A DNA stretch of 64,000 nt from Siphonodentalium dalli (Eukaryota > Mollusca > Scaphopoda > Gadilida > Siphonodentaliidae). Within the stretch, counting starts at the first letter, position 1. Each line of letters starts with the position of its first letter. Made by a program: the position numbers and the translations under genes. Location: NCBI GenBank assembly GCA_032622095.1, contig CP136065.1:20016134-20080133 (forward strand). The letters are read 5' to 3'. The notes below the pieces were generated by a model. The model was given only the letters and a program-made list of their open reading frames with translations. It had not been told where the DNA came from and searched no databases. This document shows, one piece after another, positions 12,181-24,000 of the stretch.

Positions 12181-12550
12181 CAACAAGACCGTATATATAC
12201 ATATATAGGCCTACAGCATTTGAGACAAAAAGGATATATTAAAATAGGGCTGCGTGTATCATACTGATATTCAGTACATATCCAGCTTGTTTAAGAATTG
12301 GAATGATTTACTGTACTTGCAATTTTTATGAGGTTGATGCAGGATTATATACATGTACATTTATTTATTTTAGTTGGAATCTCCCACATTTTGTGATTGT
12401 ATTATTAGGCTTAATGTATGGTGTACTGTGCATTTATGTATTCACATGGACGTAATTGTCTGACATAAAACATTAATATATAAATGTATGTGTAATTAAT
12501 ATTTACAAGCGGTTTGGCGAATTACAAGAAACACACACCAATTCTCGGCA

Positions 12551-12893
12551 TTACGGAGGAGGTCAAGTCATCATTTTTGAATGGGGATTTCCATGCAAAT
12601 TTCCGCAGCGAAAGTATTATATGAAGCATTAAAACTGTTGTCTGGGAACTAAAGCAGCCATGTCATAGAAGTTGATAGAACGCATATAACATTTAACTGG
12701 CGGCTGGTCTTGGTAAATAGCCAATTTTTGCTATAAATGTATTTTTGAGAATTTTTTTGTGGAATTACAACACTTGGCCTAGTTTTAAAAAATCAATATA
12801 AAATTCAAAAATAATTTGCAACTCTGTAACTTTTGCTGTGGAGATTAGCATGAAAATGCCAATTAACAATTAGTCACTTGACCTCCTCCTTAA
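12551..12893. mobile_element. TTAA MITE, family 2 (copy 2)
   Basis: The left end is GGAGGAGGTCAAGTCATCA and the right end is TTAGTCACTTGACCTCCTCCTTAA. The same CATGCAAATTTCCGCAGC inner block occurs as in the copy at 11379-11795. TTAA is intact at the right end only. Between 12894 and 13074 nothing is recognised. Confidence 0.75.
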
Positions 12894-13247
12894 TTAAAAA
12901 TGGCTAAAATAGATCATTCCTACAATATGCACGTGAAACGTCAGTGTTATGACATACACTTAATTTGTAGTGTTTTCAAAAGACATGTCTTCAATTAGAT
13001 CATGCCACGAATCTCTACTCTGGCTAACGTCTGTAGAAATCATAGTCTACCGATGGAAGTTAAGAGAAGAAATTCGTGGCATGATCTAGTCTTTTCATTA
13101 GCATGTGTAATGTTCTGAAAATAGTAGCCTTTCTGTCCTCATTTCGTGGAAGTGAGAAACATTATTTATATATTTCTTATAATGTGACTAAAATGATATG
13201 TCACCAATCTTCAGGTGCTTATTATATAAACATCTTATAACACCCAC

Positions 13248-13479
13248 CTTGGCAGCGTGGAGTATCACGGCAATCCGGTTTGCGACAGTCATCTACGTAG
13301 CAATACGAGCATCGTTTAGCAAACGTGTCACAATATTGGTTTTTCGCAGGCTGGCATACATCACGGTAACATATAATAATTTTTGATGAGATCGTGCACT
13401 GGACCTGACTCAGATAGAGACAGAGATAGAGAAACATAAATAGGACGGATGTTCTGTTATTCATATTTATGTTCCTCAC
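13248..13479 (-). CDS. First exon: signal peptide plus cysteine-rich module
   Basis: The exon starts with ATG at 13479; a second Met at 13464 is equally possible. An N-terminal hydrophobic segment (SVLFMFLYLCLYLSQVQC) is a good secretory signal. It is followed by C-Y-R-D-V-C, N-Q-Y-C-D, R-C-S-Y-C, D-D-C, D-C, R-C-Q. This spacing resembles the small Cys-rich modules at the N-terminus of many bivalve and gastropod receptor-like proteins; no exact family is claimed. The donor is AAG|GTGGGTG at 13247, phase 1. Downstream exons of the same gene are probably those at 8920-9030, 2938-3003 and 1241-1426. A decayed paralogue of this exon sits at 39932-40024. Confidence 0.6.
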
Positions 13480-13675
13480 AAAACACAGTCGCTATTAGAG
13501 CGGTGTCAGGTTGATGTAAATGTAATATAACAGTATTGATGAACACACACTGTTTTCGTAGTATTATTCACGCATGGCCAACACACGTGGGTATGTGTGT
13601 GGGAGCATCAGACAATCGGACTCCTCTCGACTAAGTCTTTCCTAGGAATGCACACCCAGGATGGCGATTGGAGCA

Positions 13676-13686
13676 TTATATATAGC
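13676..13686 (-). promoter_or_regulatory. Possible TATA box of the receptor gene
   Basis: The minus strand reads CTATATATAATG about 200 bases upstream of the start codon at 13479. In the duplicate at 40.3 kb the site is altered (TTATAAAAAGC). Supported by sequence and position only. Confidence 0.3.
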
Positions 13687-14099
13687 TGTGTGTTTCAACA
13701 GATCTATTTATATCTTCCGCTGTATCCATGAATGAAAATCATATAAGAAAATAAAATAGCTTTCACCGTATCCCGCATGGAATTGCTATGTATTATCTAT
13801 AATATAATTTATAATATAACTTTTCTTGACCAGAATATTATGGTAACACGACATTAAATCGGAGGTGTAGCAGGGACTATATTCAGGCGCGTATTATCAA
13901 CATTCTTGGCACAATACGGTAGTCGACGAACTTTGATCAGGCACTGAGCTTGGGCTAAGTTGAGACCGTTATGTGGTTTCTGAAAGAGGTGATATTTTAT
14001 GACGTCATAAGTCACGTGTCAAAACAAAGTAGTTGTTCACTGGTGTTGCCACTACTAGCCCAGTACCCAGTCCATCAAACGTATTTGAGGCCTGGTATC

Positions 14100-14216
14100 A
14101 AGCTCCATGCAGGGTTCAAGCTCCATGCAGGGTTTACCTCCCTTGATGACTCGTCTCGGTAATACCGCTGCGACCGGCGACATTTCCCCCACATTTGGTG
14201 GACTTCCGCGGTATTA
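14100..14216. repeat. Direct repeat and hairpin upstream of the helicase gene
   Basis: An 18-base unit AAGCTCCATGCAGGGTTC is repeated in tandem (14100-14135). Next to it is an inverted repeat with a perfect 9-base stem, TAATACCGC at 14160-14168 and GCGGTATTA at 14208-14216. Both lie in the probable promoter or 5' flank of the helicase. They could equally be a module boundary. Confidence 0.6.
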
Positions 14217-14423
14217 ATATATATACTAGGCGAACAGTGCTATGAAGTTCCCGTTGTCAGTCCACAAAGAATCTGAAATAATTTGCATCCTTTTGTAAGT
14301 CAAGCTCGAAAATCGCTGATATAATCCTCGCACTATTTTGTTCAAAGGTGTGATCCGGTTCCCGGTTAATTTGTCAACACAAACACACGTGAAACGTTTC
14401 TTCTCTCGTAAAACAGTATTAAC

Positions 14424-14701
14424 ATGCTCAATCTATCACAAATTATTACAGCCTACGACAAAAATATTGAGTTGAAACCGAAACAGAAGGAGGTTTTAGA
14501 GACTGTATATCAAACCAATTCTGATATCATTGTTAATTTGCCCGTAGGATATGGCAAAAGTCTTATTTTTCATTTGTTACCACAAGTTCTTGGAGCAAAG
14601 TTCAACACAGCTAACCCGGTGGTGCTGGTGATATCTCCATTAAATATAATACAGGAGGACCAGTTGCAGAGCTTGAGGAGCCACTCTATTAGTGCATGCA
14701 G
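14424..14701 (+). CDS. Helicase exon 1 (motifs I and Ia)
   Basis: The start ATG is preceded by CAGTATTAAC. Residues 25-30 mark the region KQKEVLETVY typical of the helicase Q region, and about residue 42 begins the Walker A VGYGKS. SPLNIIQEDQ follows. The donor GCAG|GTACCA leaves two bases of the Arg codon, completed by exon 2. A short upstream frame begins at 14242. Confidence 0.88.
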
Positions 14702-17513
14702 GTACCATTATATGTTTTAATCAGAAAATTACTTAAAACAATATTGTTGAAAAATAATCAGGTCTGTGTCAACCTCCAATGAATTGATTTTATTAAATTA
14801 GGCCGATCGTTCTGAAATAGACTGATCAGTCGTCATATAGTCTGTGCACGGTACACACTGATGTACGAGATGGAACTCTACATTTGTTGAGTATTAAAAA
14901 AATTCCTTTTGAAGATTTGATTTGGGGGAGAGTCGCCAAGACCAATCGGTCTATTTCAAACAGATTGGTCTATTAATTAAAATCGATCGGTTCACACAAA
15001 CCTGATATGTTACTACACAGAAATTTAGTACCAGTACTGTCCCAATTTAAAAAAAATATATATAGTCATAGTGGCCAGAGGCTCGGTCCAATTTTTAATA
15101 TGTAAATAGTGGCCATTTCCCCAGATTCCCCATGGCCGGGGAACGGGAGTGGCCAGAGACTATGTCCAAATGTTTAAATATGTAAATAATGGCTGGGGCC
15201 CTGTCCAAATTAAAAAATTTGTAAATAATGGCCAGAGGCTGTTAAATTTTTTAAATATGTAAAGAGTTGCCGGAGGCTATCGAAATGTTTAAATATGTAA
15301 ATAGATTGAGGCTCTGTTCAAACTTTAAAATATGAAAATAATTTTTAAATATAGTACCAGTACTAACTTTCATCTGCAATGAAACTAGTTGAAATGAAAG
15401 GCAGTTACATACGTGCTAGTGGCAAAGTTAACTTGGTATTCAAAAAGCTATATGCCAATTCCAGAGGTAAGATTCAGTTATGAACAATATGATTTTCTAT
15501 TGCTTTTGTGTATAAAATGTGTCAATTAACCTGCTAGATTGCTTATAGATCTCTTTCCAGTTGGGATTGACACATATAAATGAGTCAATAAAATCAATAC
15601 ATTTGGGGGGGGGTGGATGGGGATATATGGGGATATAAATTGGGCTACCAACACCCTGAATAACTGACCCAGTTGCTATCTGTCCCCAGTACTTATATGT
15701 ATTCAATTTACTTTTATACTGGAGCAAAATTACTCATATTGGTACTAGTATCTCTTAATTTTCCAGATTGTCAATCAGAGGATCCATCTGTGAGAACACA
15801 GAATTTACCGGCGTATCAGAAGTTGAGACTGATGGAGACTTCAGGAGGATGAAGGAGGGTGAATATTCTGTTATCCTGTGCCACCCAGAAGCCCTACTCA
15901 ACTCAGATAAAGGGAGGGAACTGCTGCACAATGAGATGTTTCGAAGCCATGTTGTTGGACTAGTAGTTGATGAATGTCACGTGATAGAGAAATGGTAGGT
16001 CAACAAGTTTTCAGGCAGCATGTGTAAATGATACCCCTCCCCAGTACTAGTATTAGCTCTTGAATCTTGATATGTTGAAGTTATGGATACTACTTCAGCA
16101 AATATGTGAAGACTATATTAGTGTTAAATCACTAATGTGTATTCCATATCTAGTTTCTTAACTAGTATGCTGGATTCACCCCTCTGTTAACTGGTATTCG
16201 GGAGGCAACACCTTCATCAACAGAGCTGAATTTTTAAATTGCACTTGGAAAAACTGTTGCTCAGCCAGCAGTGTATATATTTGGCCAGGGATTTACAATT
16301 TGAAGCCATATTTGTGAGAGGAAGGATGCTATAATGCTCACTCTAGCAAACACATTTGAAACAACGAACACACATAATGAGTCCATGCTTCCATAAATCT
16401 TATATAATGTATTAACCCTTCCATAGATAGCCTTGCATTTATAAGAGAATACATTGGCCTATCAATATTTACCTTGACCATGTAAGTCAGTGCATTCTCT
16501 TGTACATGTATATGTGATGCTCCCTGTGATAGACTCGCATATAGAAGAGAATGCACTGGCACAGGGTCTTTAATGCTACACCATCGCTGCTCCCCCATGA
16601 ACGGGTTAATATAGCGAATATGACTTATGCACAAGTTTCCACCTTGAGCTCAATGCCTTGTGGCATGTACCTCAAAGTTTTAAGTTGATTATTTGATTAT
16701 CATTTCAGGGGCGATGAGTTTAGAACTGCATTCAAGAAACTTCCGACACTGCGGGCAATATTTCCTAACATTCCACTGATGGCTCTGAGTGGGACACTAA
16801 CAGTGCAGCAGAAAGAGAATCTTTCACGTCTTCTGTTTCTTCAGAACACTAGAACATTTGAGGAAAGTCCTGATCGACCAAATATTTTTCTTAAAGTTAT
16901 TCTAAAGGACCCATCACCAGATGTTCTGAAATCATATGAGGACATTTTTATGGTGGAATGTCAAAGTTTGTTTCAGGAAAAACTGGAGTATCCAATAACA
17001 TTGCTATACCTTCCACCGAAATACATGTGCCATGCTGTGGCATTTTTGAATGACCTGTTTTTGCATCCTACTATTGAAACTTCAATGTATAGTAATTTAT
17101 GTGCGGGACAGGATAAGGATGTGATAACTATAACAATACAGGAACTAAAGAAAGTGGATAGTAGGATTAGGTTAGTTCTCACCACATCCATATCTGGAAT
17201 GGGATTTGATCCTGTGAACGTAACAAGAATAATTCATTCTTGCCCACCAAGGAACCTGTCATCTTACATCCAGGAGATTGGCCGTGCTGGTCGCAGAAAC
17301 CAGAAATCAGCTGCCATTTTGTATTACAACAAGAGTGACATTGCTGCAAACTTGCCAGGATTGAAGCAGGACATTGTTAGTTATTGTAAGACCGACTTGT
17401 GTCTCAGAGAAACATTGTTAAGGGTATTTGGTTTTGAGAAAGATTCTTCAATTGCAGGGTGTAATTGTTGTTCAATTTGCAGTGACAAGTGTGAATGTTC
17501 AATCTGTTCATAA
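14424..17513 (+). CDS. Short RecQ-like DNA helicase, three exons
   Basis: This is a superfamily 2 ATP-dependent DNA helicase of RecQ type, about 430 residues. I join exons 14424-14701, 15767-15994 and 16709-17513; splice sites and frame agree at both junctions. The motifs appear in order: Walker A VGYGKS, Ia SPLNIIQEDQ, II DECH, III LSGT, V TTSISGMGFD, and VI QEIGRAGRRN. A C-terminal cysteine cluster (CNCCSICSDKCECSIC) probably binds zinc. There is no winged-helix RQC or HRDC domain, so it is much shorter than BLM or WRN; similar short copies are common in cnidarians and molluscs. It faces the DUF6589 gene tail to tail across about 2.4 kb. All motifs look intact and no frame breaks are seen. 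Its place in a mobile module is inference. Confidence 0.9.
15070..15350 (+). repeat. Intronic tandem repeat, GTGGCCAGAGGCT type
   Basis: About five units of 50-60 bases, each with AGTGGCCAGAGGCTCGGTCC-like text and TTTAAATATGTAAATA, lie in helicase intron 1. The same unit occurs inverted on the plus strand at 23645-23920, inside an intron of the minus-strand DUF6589 gene. It is therefore in the sense direction in both genes. Confidence 0.75.
15767..15994 (+). CDS. Helicase exon 2 (DECH motif II)
   Basis: The acceptor is TTAATTTTCCAG and the donor AATG|GTAGGT. The exon carries the segment from SIRGSICENTEF through VILCHPEALLN to VVDECHVIEKW, the Walker B box with DECH in place of DEAH. Its first base completes the Arg codon from exon 1. 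Confidence 0.88.
16412..16609. mobile_element. TTAA hairpin MITE, family 3, in helicase intron 2
   Basis: The left end is TTAACCCTTCCATAG and the right end is CCATGAACGGGTTAA, an imperfect inverted pair with TTAA at both edges. Inside are paired blocks of the form TATAAGAGAATRCATTGGC and CAGTGCATTCTCTTGTAC that would fold into hairpins. Relatives lie at 18190-18412, 21825-22056, 24580-24856 and, with different outer ends, 62111-62472. Confidence 0.75.
16709..17513 (+). CDS. Helicase exon 3 (motifs III-VI and Cys cluster)
   Basis: The acceptor CATTTCAG precedes GGGCGATGAG, completing Trp and continuing G-D-E-F-R-T-A-F-K. The exon includes FPNIPLMALSGTLT (motif III), the AGQ segment typical of RecQ before motif V, ISGMGFDP, and QEIGRAGRRNQ. 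The tail has eight cysteines after SYCKTDLC. The stop codon is TAA at 17511-17513. Confidence 0.9.
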
Positions 17514-17655
17514 CTTGATCTTTTATCATCTAGAGGGTTTGTAAAGCCAATATCCATCCATATATTTTATAGCCCATGTCGGGTTACACTAAATCCTGTT
17601 CGGTGATTGGTCAACTGCGAATTTGGTCAATTTTGCCAATGTGTTTCATATTCCA

Positions 17656-17661
17656 ATAAAA
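17656..17661 (+). terminator. Probable polyadenylation signal of the helicase gene
   Basis: AATAAA lies about 145 bases after the stop codon and is followed by an A run. A (GATA)n microsatellite sits at about 17758-17777. From there to 18190 no gene is seen. Confidence 0.45.
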
Positions 17662-18189
17662 AAAAAATTCCATTTTTAAATGCATAGTCATATGTAGAAT
17701 ATTGGGATAACTTGCAGTGCAGTATGGTATAATATCGAAACTGAAGATGAATTTCAGGATAGATAGATAGATAGATAATTTTTTAATGGCTAACAGATGC
17801 AAAACATGTACATAGACAATTGAGCATAAGCACATATACAAAAGAGCAATACAGAGTGTGACATTCATATTGTATTATAAATATAAAATTTATAGATATA
17901 TAAATATAACAAGAATGCAGCTTGACAGTTCTGCAGAGGGACAAGATAGTGAATAAAACCTAGCTTAGTAATAACTACTAAATAAATACTCGTACCTTTA
18001 TATATATTATATACAAACATGAATAATCAAACCGTGCGATCCAACCCTCCTCCCTCAACAGGACTGTCATGTTGCTTAAGAGATACTAGTAAGACAAGCA
18101 GTGGCAGACGATGGTATTCCCCGTCGAATTGTGCAGTTGGGGAAGTGCATTCTCAATAATGTTTGCGTTCTCAATGTGTGCTAAACAAG

Positions 18190-18412
18190 GTCAAGTTAAA
18201 TATAGTTAGGCCCATGTATTCTCGTGTATATGCGAGTCTCCGATATAGGGAGCCTCCCAAATATAAGAGAATGCACTGGCTTACAAGGTCAAGGTAAATA
18301 TTGTTAAGCCAATGTATTCTCTTATAAATGCGAGGCTCCCTATATAAGGTAAAGCATTGACACAGGGTTTTCGCAAAATTTCAGGAAGCTCCAGCCATGA
18401 AAGAGTTTTAAT
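18190..18412. mobile_element. TTAA hairpin MITE, family 3, between the two genes
   Basis: The copy contains two hairpin blocks (ATATGCGAGTCTCCGATATAGGGAG-like) separated by an ACAAGGTCAAGGTAAATATT spacer. It ends GCTCCAGCCATGAAAGAGTTTTAA. The left terminal repeat is decayed. Confidence 0.65.
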
Positions 18413-18414
18413 GT

Positions 18415-18545
18415 TAAAGATCCACGATCCGATTATACACTCCTAAATCTCGATTTCTTAGACTTTGGAAGTAAAATATATTTGTTTCGAATCGATGGCT
18501 CATGCAGTGTTATTAAATTTCGATTTCTGAAATCTATAATTTTAT
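18415..18545. mobile_element. MITE family 1 fragment
   Basis: It starts TTAAAGATCCACGATCCGATTATA and includes ATTTGTTTCGAATCGATGG and TTCTGAAATCTAT, matching the start of the copy at 19306. The remainder is missing. Confidence 0.55.
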
Positions 18546-18594
18546 ATATATATTTTATATACAATAATGTTTGCGTTCTCAGTATGTGCTAAAC

Positions 18595-18935
18595 AAGAGG
18601 TGGCATTTTGTCAAAAAGCCTGGCTTGCGAACTCATTTTAGGTACTGACATTTGTGGAAATTAGCCACGTGACGTAGTCCATTTGCACAAAAAATAATAA
18701 ACAAAGTCCAATAACTCTGCTGAAAATATCCGGCCGGACCTGGTTTTGTGAACTTGTTCTAGATACTGGTCAAGTGAACTCATATACCATATATCTTTGA
18801 AATCCGTTGAGAATTGTGGAAATGAGCCCTTTGACGTGGTCTATTTGCTATTTGGTAAATTCGACAAAAATAATAAACAAAGTCCAATAACTCCGGGAAA
18901 ATATCCGGCCAGACCTGGCTTGCGAACTCATTCTT
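18595..18935. repeat. Two tandem units of about 180 bases
   Basis: Both units include AAAATAATAAACAAAGTCC, CAATAACTC and AAAATATCCGGCC.GACCTGG. The 170-residue open frame starting at 18797 runs through the second unit and has no recognisable domain. An inverted pair (AAGATTGCATGA and TCATGCAATCTCA) follows at 19109-19231. Confidence 0.65.
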
Positions 18936-19305
18936 ATGCCATAGCGACCATACTTCACCAGTTCAAAACTAGAAACTTGTTGATGTTGTGCGAGGGAAGT
19001 TTAAAACATTGGAAAAAAACAGTGCATGCACATGCATGTAATATATTTCTTTGTGAATATATGTTCCTTAATAGTATTTATCAGTATGTGTCAGAAGGTC
19101 CCAGCTCAAGATTGCATGATTTAAGTGACTTTGGTGAACCGATTTTGCTTTGCATCATTTACAATAATGGCATGTCCCGGGTAATTCAATATCTATTGCG
19201 ATATCGGCTCACAAAATTCATGCAATCTCAAGCTGGGGCCAGCCCTACTATGAAATGGATTACGGTACAAGTGTCAGCAATGAAATATATTCCCTGTGTT
19301 ATTTG

Positions 19306-19731
19306 TTAAAGATGCATATTCCGAAAAGGCGTTCGCAGATTACTATTTCTTTGTCTTTGGGGGTAAAAAATATTTGATTTGAGTCAAGGAATTAACCCAT
19401 CAAAGCGGAGAGTGATCAGATATCAATTTTTGAAATCTATTATTTTTCACCACCGATACTTTAGTGGCCCAGTAAAAAGTTGACCTGAAAATGGCCTCGG
19501 ACCAAATTTGCAGATGAAGATGGATAACTCTAAAATCAAGTGTTTTTGTGTCATTGAACAAAATGTTGATAAATAACAAGTTTTGGGAAATTTTATACTG
19601 TAATTGACTGTGTTTAGTGTTATTTTTGGGCAATTAATCGATTCTGATAACTGAAGCGGCATTTCAAAAAATGTGGTTGTTGTTGGAATCTGATGATATG
19701 GGGACCATTAAATCAGATTGAGTACCTTTAA
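19306..19731. mobile_element. TTAA MITE, family 1 (full copy, inverted)
   Basis: It is bounded by TTAAAGATGCATATTCCG at the left and GATTGAGTACCTTTAA at the right, with TTAA at both ends. It lies between the 3' ends of the helicase and DUF6589 genes. Confidence 0.8.
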
Positions 19732-19951
19732 ATGTTATTAAGTTTCACCATCAGAACAAGACGAATATAAAAGGTTACTGGTTTTCAACAGGTGAAATAT
19801 GATCTCTATGTAGTCATAGTAGATATTCATGGCATGATCTAGTGATTTCCTAGAAAGGGATACTTTATATGGTATTAGTTTTTCACTGAAATTCCTGTGC
19901 AGTTGATTAAAAACCTGATGCATTTTGCTGATGGTCTCTTTCAAAATTAAC

Positions 19952-21062
19952 CTAGATATGAGGAAGTTCAATCCTCAGTGAGTCAAGGTCACTGTCAGCT
20001 CCATCTCCCTCAACAACTATTCTAGTATCTTCCAAGTGTTGTTTTACTACCACAGGTAGACCTTTACTGATTCTGTGCATAATCTGATTTATTCTGTTCT
20101 TCATGTCGGGTATGTTAGCAATCCTGAGAGGAGTCGAAACCTTGGCATTTTTTATACCAACACAGTTCCTTCCAGGTGTTTCCTTGAAAGGTCGAAGCTT
20201 CCTGAAAGTGGTGAAAACTGTTTTACTATCTTTTTCTGAGAAGGACTTGCTGTGACGGCAGCTCTTTGGCCGAATTTGTATGCTTTCGTCGAATCGATTA
20301 CATATGTCAGTTATTGTATTTGCAGCTCCTGTCACTCGGGTGATCGCCTTTTCAGTTTTGTTAGCGCCAAGAGTTTTTATTAGTTCTTTCTGATTGCACA
20401 CCGTGTGCTCCTGGACTAAATCACTCTCCACGTTGTGGCCTTTGCCACCACGAACATTAGTAAAGGAGCCCTCAAGAACTCGCACTTTATCTCTAGGCGT
20501 GAGTATATGCTCAACCTTAAATATATAGTCCATACACTCTACCATGTAATGGCTCAATCTGGAATGTGAATAGAAGAATGGAATGATATATTTGAGATTC
20601 ACTATCACTCTAGATGTATCGCCCTCCTTTGCGGTATCATCTAATTCCAGGAGATGAAGATACCAATGACAAAGCTGGATCTGGTGATTGAATACTTCAT
20701 CGGGTTTGGTCTCTTCTGTTTCATCAGGTTTAGTCTCTTCTGTGGGCAATCCAACTCGACCATAACCAAATTTCTTCATAAAATTGTCCATTAGATTGTT
20801 GAAGACAATGCTACGGTCATAATGACTCATTTGAGACACCATCTAGGCCACTATGGTTTGGGTCATCATCTGTCTTCTCCATTTGGAAATATTCCAGAAA
20901 CTGTTCAGTAATTGACGCTTCTCCGATGATTGACAGAAGATCATGATGGCTTTGGAATTTTCCTTTCACTTTTCCATCAACATTTGTCTGGTGGAGAATT
21001 GACTTGAAGTTAAAAACTGTACCTGGTTGCAACACTGACTGCTCAGTATACAGAGATTTGTA
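19952..21062 (-). CDS. DUF6589 gene exon 6, C-terminal half, with frameshift
   Basis: The acceptor is TTTTCATTCCAG. The exon opens K-A-Y-K-S-L-Y and runs in frame 0 to a TGA at about 20817. The next frame, open from before 20842 to the stop at 19952, continues the domain with FMKKFGYG, FNHQIQLCHWYL, GDTSRVIVNLKYIIPFFYS, a GGKGHNVESDLVQEH segment and K-A-I-T-R-V-T-G-A-A. The switch must fall in the 27-base overlap near 20817-20845 and corresponds to a one-base gain or a two-base loss. A sequencing error is possible. A duplicated EETKPDE motif sits just after the shift. No good poly(A) signal is seen downstream. Confidence 0.75.
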
Positions 21063-24000
21063 TGCTTTCTGGAATGAAAATAAATAGATTATTTCAGTTT
21101 TATAAGTTTATATAGCGTACAGCTCCATGACATGAGTACATGGCCAGTGCTCATCTGAGTACATGTAGATCATTCACCTGAAATATGGGGTCGACCAAAT
21201 GAAAGATGCAGGCCAAATTTGATTTTGTTCATGGTCCGATGATTTTTGACGGAGTTATGGTCCATTTTTACATAGAATAAAAGGTCAGCTGACCACAGTG
21301 TCCCCCGACAACATGGCAAGTCGATACTGCTTTGTTAAAGAAATAAAAACAAATGTTGAAATGTTCTAAGTCGAAAGGGTTAATAATTCCGTAAAAGAAA
21401 AAAGAATTCCGTCATCTATATACATGTTGCACATCTCCAATATGTGGGTAACAATACTCAGAAGTTTCAAATATCTACGATCAAATCTGTAGGAGGAGTT
21501 GATTACACCATGAAGGTACCCTCATACAGAAAATTATATCGAAAATGGTTAATAACTCCGTCAACAAAAATTTTCCCGTCATCTATATACATGTTGCACA
21601 TCTTCAATATATGGGCAACAATATTCTGAAGTTTCAAATCTCTGGGATGAAATCTGTAGGAGGAGATGATTACACCATGAAGATACTCAAAAGTGTGACG
21701 GACGGACCCCGTTTCTTTTGTCCCCGAAAATTAATTTTTCGGGGGACAAATATAAGTTTTTTAGTTGTCTGGATGATAATTACAGCAACAGGCTGTGTTA
21801 GTTATTTGTTTTTAATTTTCTTATTTATCCCTTCCATCCATGACTGGAGCTTCTTGAAATTTTTCGAAAATCCTGTGCCAATGCATTCTGTTATATATGC
21901 GAGTCTCCCATAGCATACCTCGCATATATAAGAGAATGTATTGGCCTAACAATATTTACCTTGACCAGTGCATTCTCATATATATGCAAGGCCCCATATG
22001 GAAGACTCGTATATATAAAAGAATGCACTGGCACAGGATCTTTATTGCTGAATTAATATCAATGCATTACCTGCAGGAAATCTTGCTTCACATGCCACAG
22101 TTCTGTTATGAATGGACAGAGGTCATCATATCGTTTCTCAGGTGATGTTGAAATGGATCTTAACAGCTTTGATTCCTGCAGTCGAACTCTAGTGAGTTGG
22201 TCACCCCCTACAGGTACACGGATGTCTCTCAGAACTTCCGTATTGCCTGCAAAAACAAAATTTATTTGAAATTAAAATAAATGTGTATCTCTGTTTATAG
22301 AGTAATTTTTGCTCTGAAATGGTCAACTGTGACATAGTCAGAAAGGAAGTATGACTATGCGATCTCGTAGAGATTGATCATCTATATCACTATTGTGGCC
22401 ATAACATAACGCAACGGACACAGGTCTGTGCCCCAAATACAATGATCGGGACATCGAAAACAATATGAGAGTGTCATAGTCATTAACAGGAGTCATCAGA
22501 AAATGTTTCTATGAAATTGATCATGATCATCATCACATATATCTATCATGGTTTCATGTATGAAGAGTTGTTGGATATTTGAATGTAAACTATCATCAAA
22601 CGTGGCCAGAGGGTCTCTGTTGGGGGGGGGGGGGGGCTTGTGTGCACATCTTGAAATTTATCATTGCAACCACCCAACCTTGAACCAGACCAAACTCCCA
22701 TGCTCAGAAAATTCCATTTGCACCCCCCCCCCCCTTTAGATTGAAACTTTCCATCCTGGTACATCAAACTGGAAATTTCTACCTTGACACTTCCCCCTGA
22801 CTACCTTGTAACAGTATATCTATAAAAAATAATCCACTGAATCCCTCTCCCTTGGGTTGGAACATTTCCATATGATACATCAAACTTTTCCAACTGACAC
22901 TTGACAGTCGATATCTCCCTGACCACCATGCAGTATATTTAAAAAAACAAGCCACAGACACACAGAATAACGTTTTGACTTGCTATATGCAAATTTCCTC
23001 ACCATATGCTTGTGTGTACAATTCCTGCAGTTGTTTTACATAGGCATCCAATATTTGCAAACAGTTCTCGTGCTTCGCCTCGTTCTGAAATTGGATAGGA
23101 AGCTGGTAAACCAAAGACTTTCTGGACATCTTCTCTGAATACTGGTGAGGTATGTGTGACGGGATGCAATCCTTGAAATGCTGAAATGGCTGAAGCTTCA
23201 CCAGGATTCGTCCAAGAAGAATCCTGTAAGCTCCCAGGAGCTTTTTCTGCTCCATGCTGCCTTCTGATAGAAGGAAGTCATCAACAGTTAGATTGACCTC
23301 ACCACTTGGTTTATCATCATTCATGTCCACTGTAGCAACTCTGCTAAATATAATATTTGAGGTGAATAGGTGGAGGTCTCTATTTCTGCTTTCAGTTGTC
23401 ATATGTGATGTGTGCACAAATACGTCCAAGTTGTCACCTGCAAAATAAAATTGAAAAATTTAATTTCAGTCTGGAAATGTAAATAATGAAACACAGTACT
23501 GCTTATACAGTATATAAGTATATCTGCTCTACGGTCTACCTAATTATTAGGGCACTGCAAATCTGGCATTTTCATTTTGAATTGAAGCAGCCAAATGATT
23601 CCGAAGCGCAACGAATCAATTCGTTGTAGCAGGTGTATCAAGGATGAATTTGGTCAGAGCCCCCAGCCTCTATTTACATATTTAAACATTTGAACAGAGC
23701 TTCCGGCCAGCTATTTACATATTTTAAAACTTGGATTGAGCCTCCGGCCACTATTTATATATGTTAAAATTTGAACAGACCCTCCGGCATATATTCTCAT
23801 TTTTAAATTTGAACAGATCCTCAGGCATCTATTTACATATTTAAAAATTTGGACAGAGCCTCCGGCTGCTATTTACATATTTTAAATTTGAACCGAGCCT
23901 CTGATCACTATTTACAAAACTTCTCATATCAGGCTGGCGTGCCCCGACGTGATAAGCCAATTGGCAGGATGCCTCTAGCAGCATTTCATTGAGATTTTTA

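Larger units (their letters stand above)
13075..14058. repeat. Segmental duplicate, copy A (partner 39750-40505)
   Basis: Long stretches match 39750-40505 in the same orientation, including the cysteine-rich first exon, its upstream region and the AGGCACTGAGCTTG block. Copy B lacks about 200 bases found here near 13724-13917. The match stops near 14058, about 365 bases left of the helicase start codon. Confidence 0.8.

Noticed and set aside
18797-19309. 170-codon open frame
   Set aside because: It crosses a tandem repeat and an inverted repeat, ends at the MITE boundary, and has no recognisable domain or splice support.
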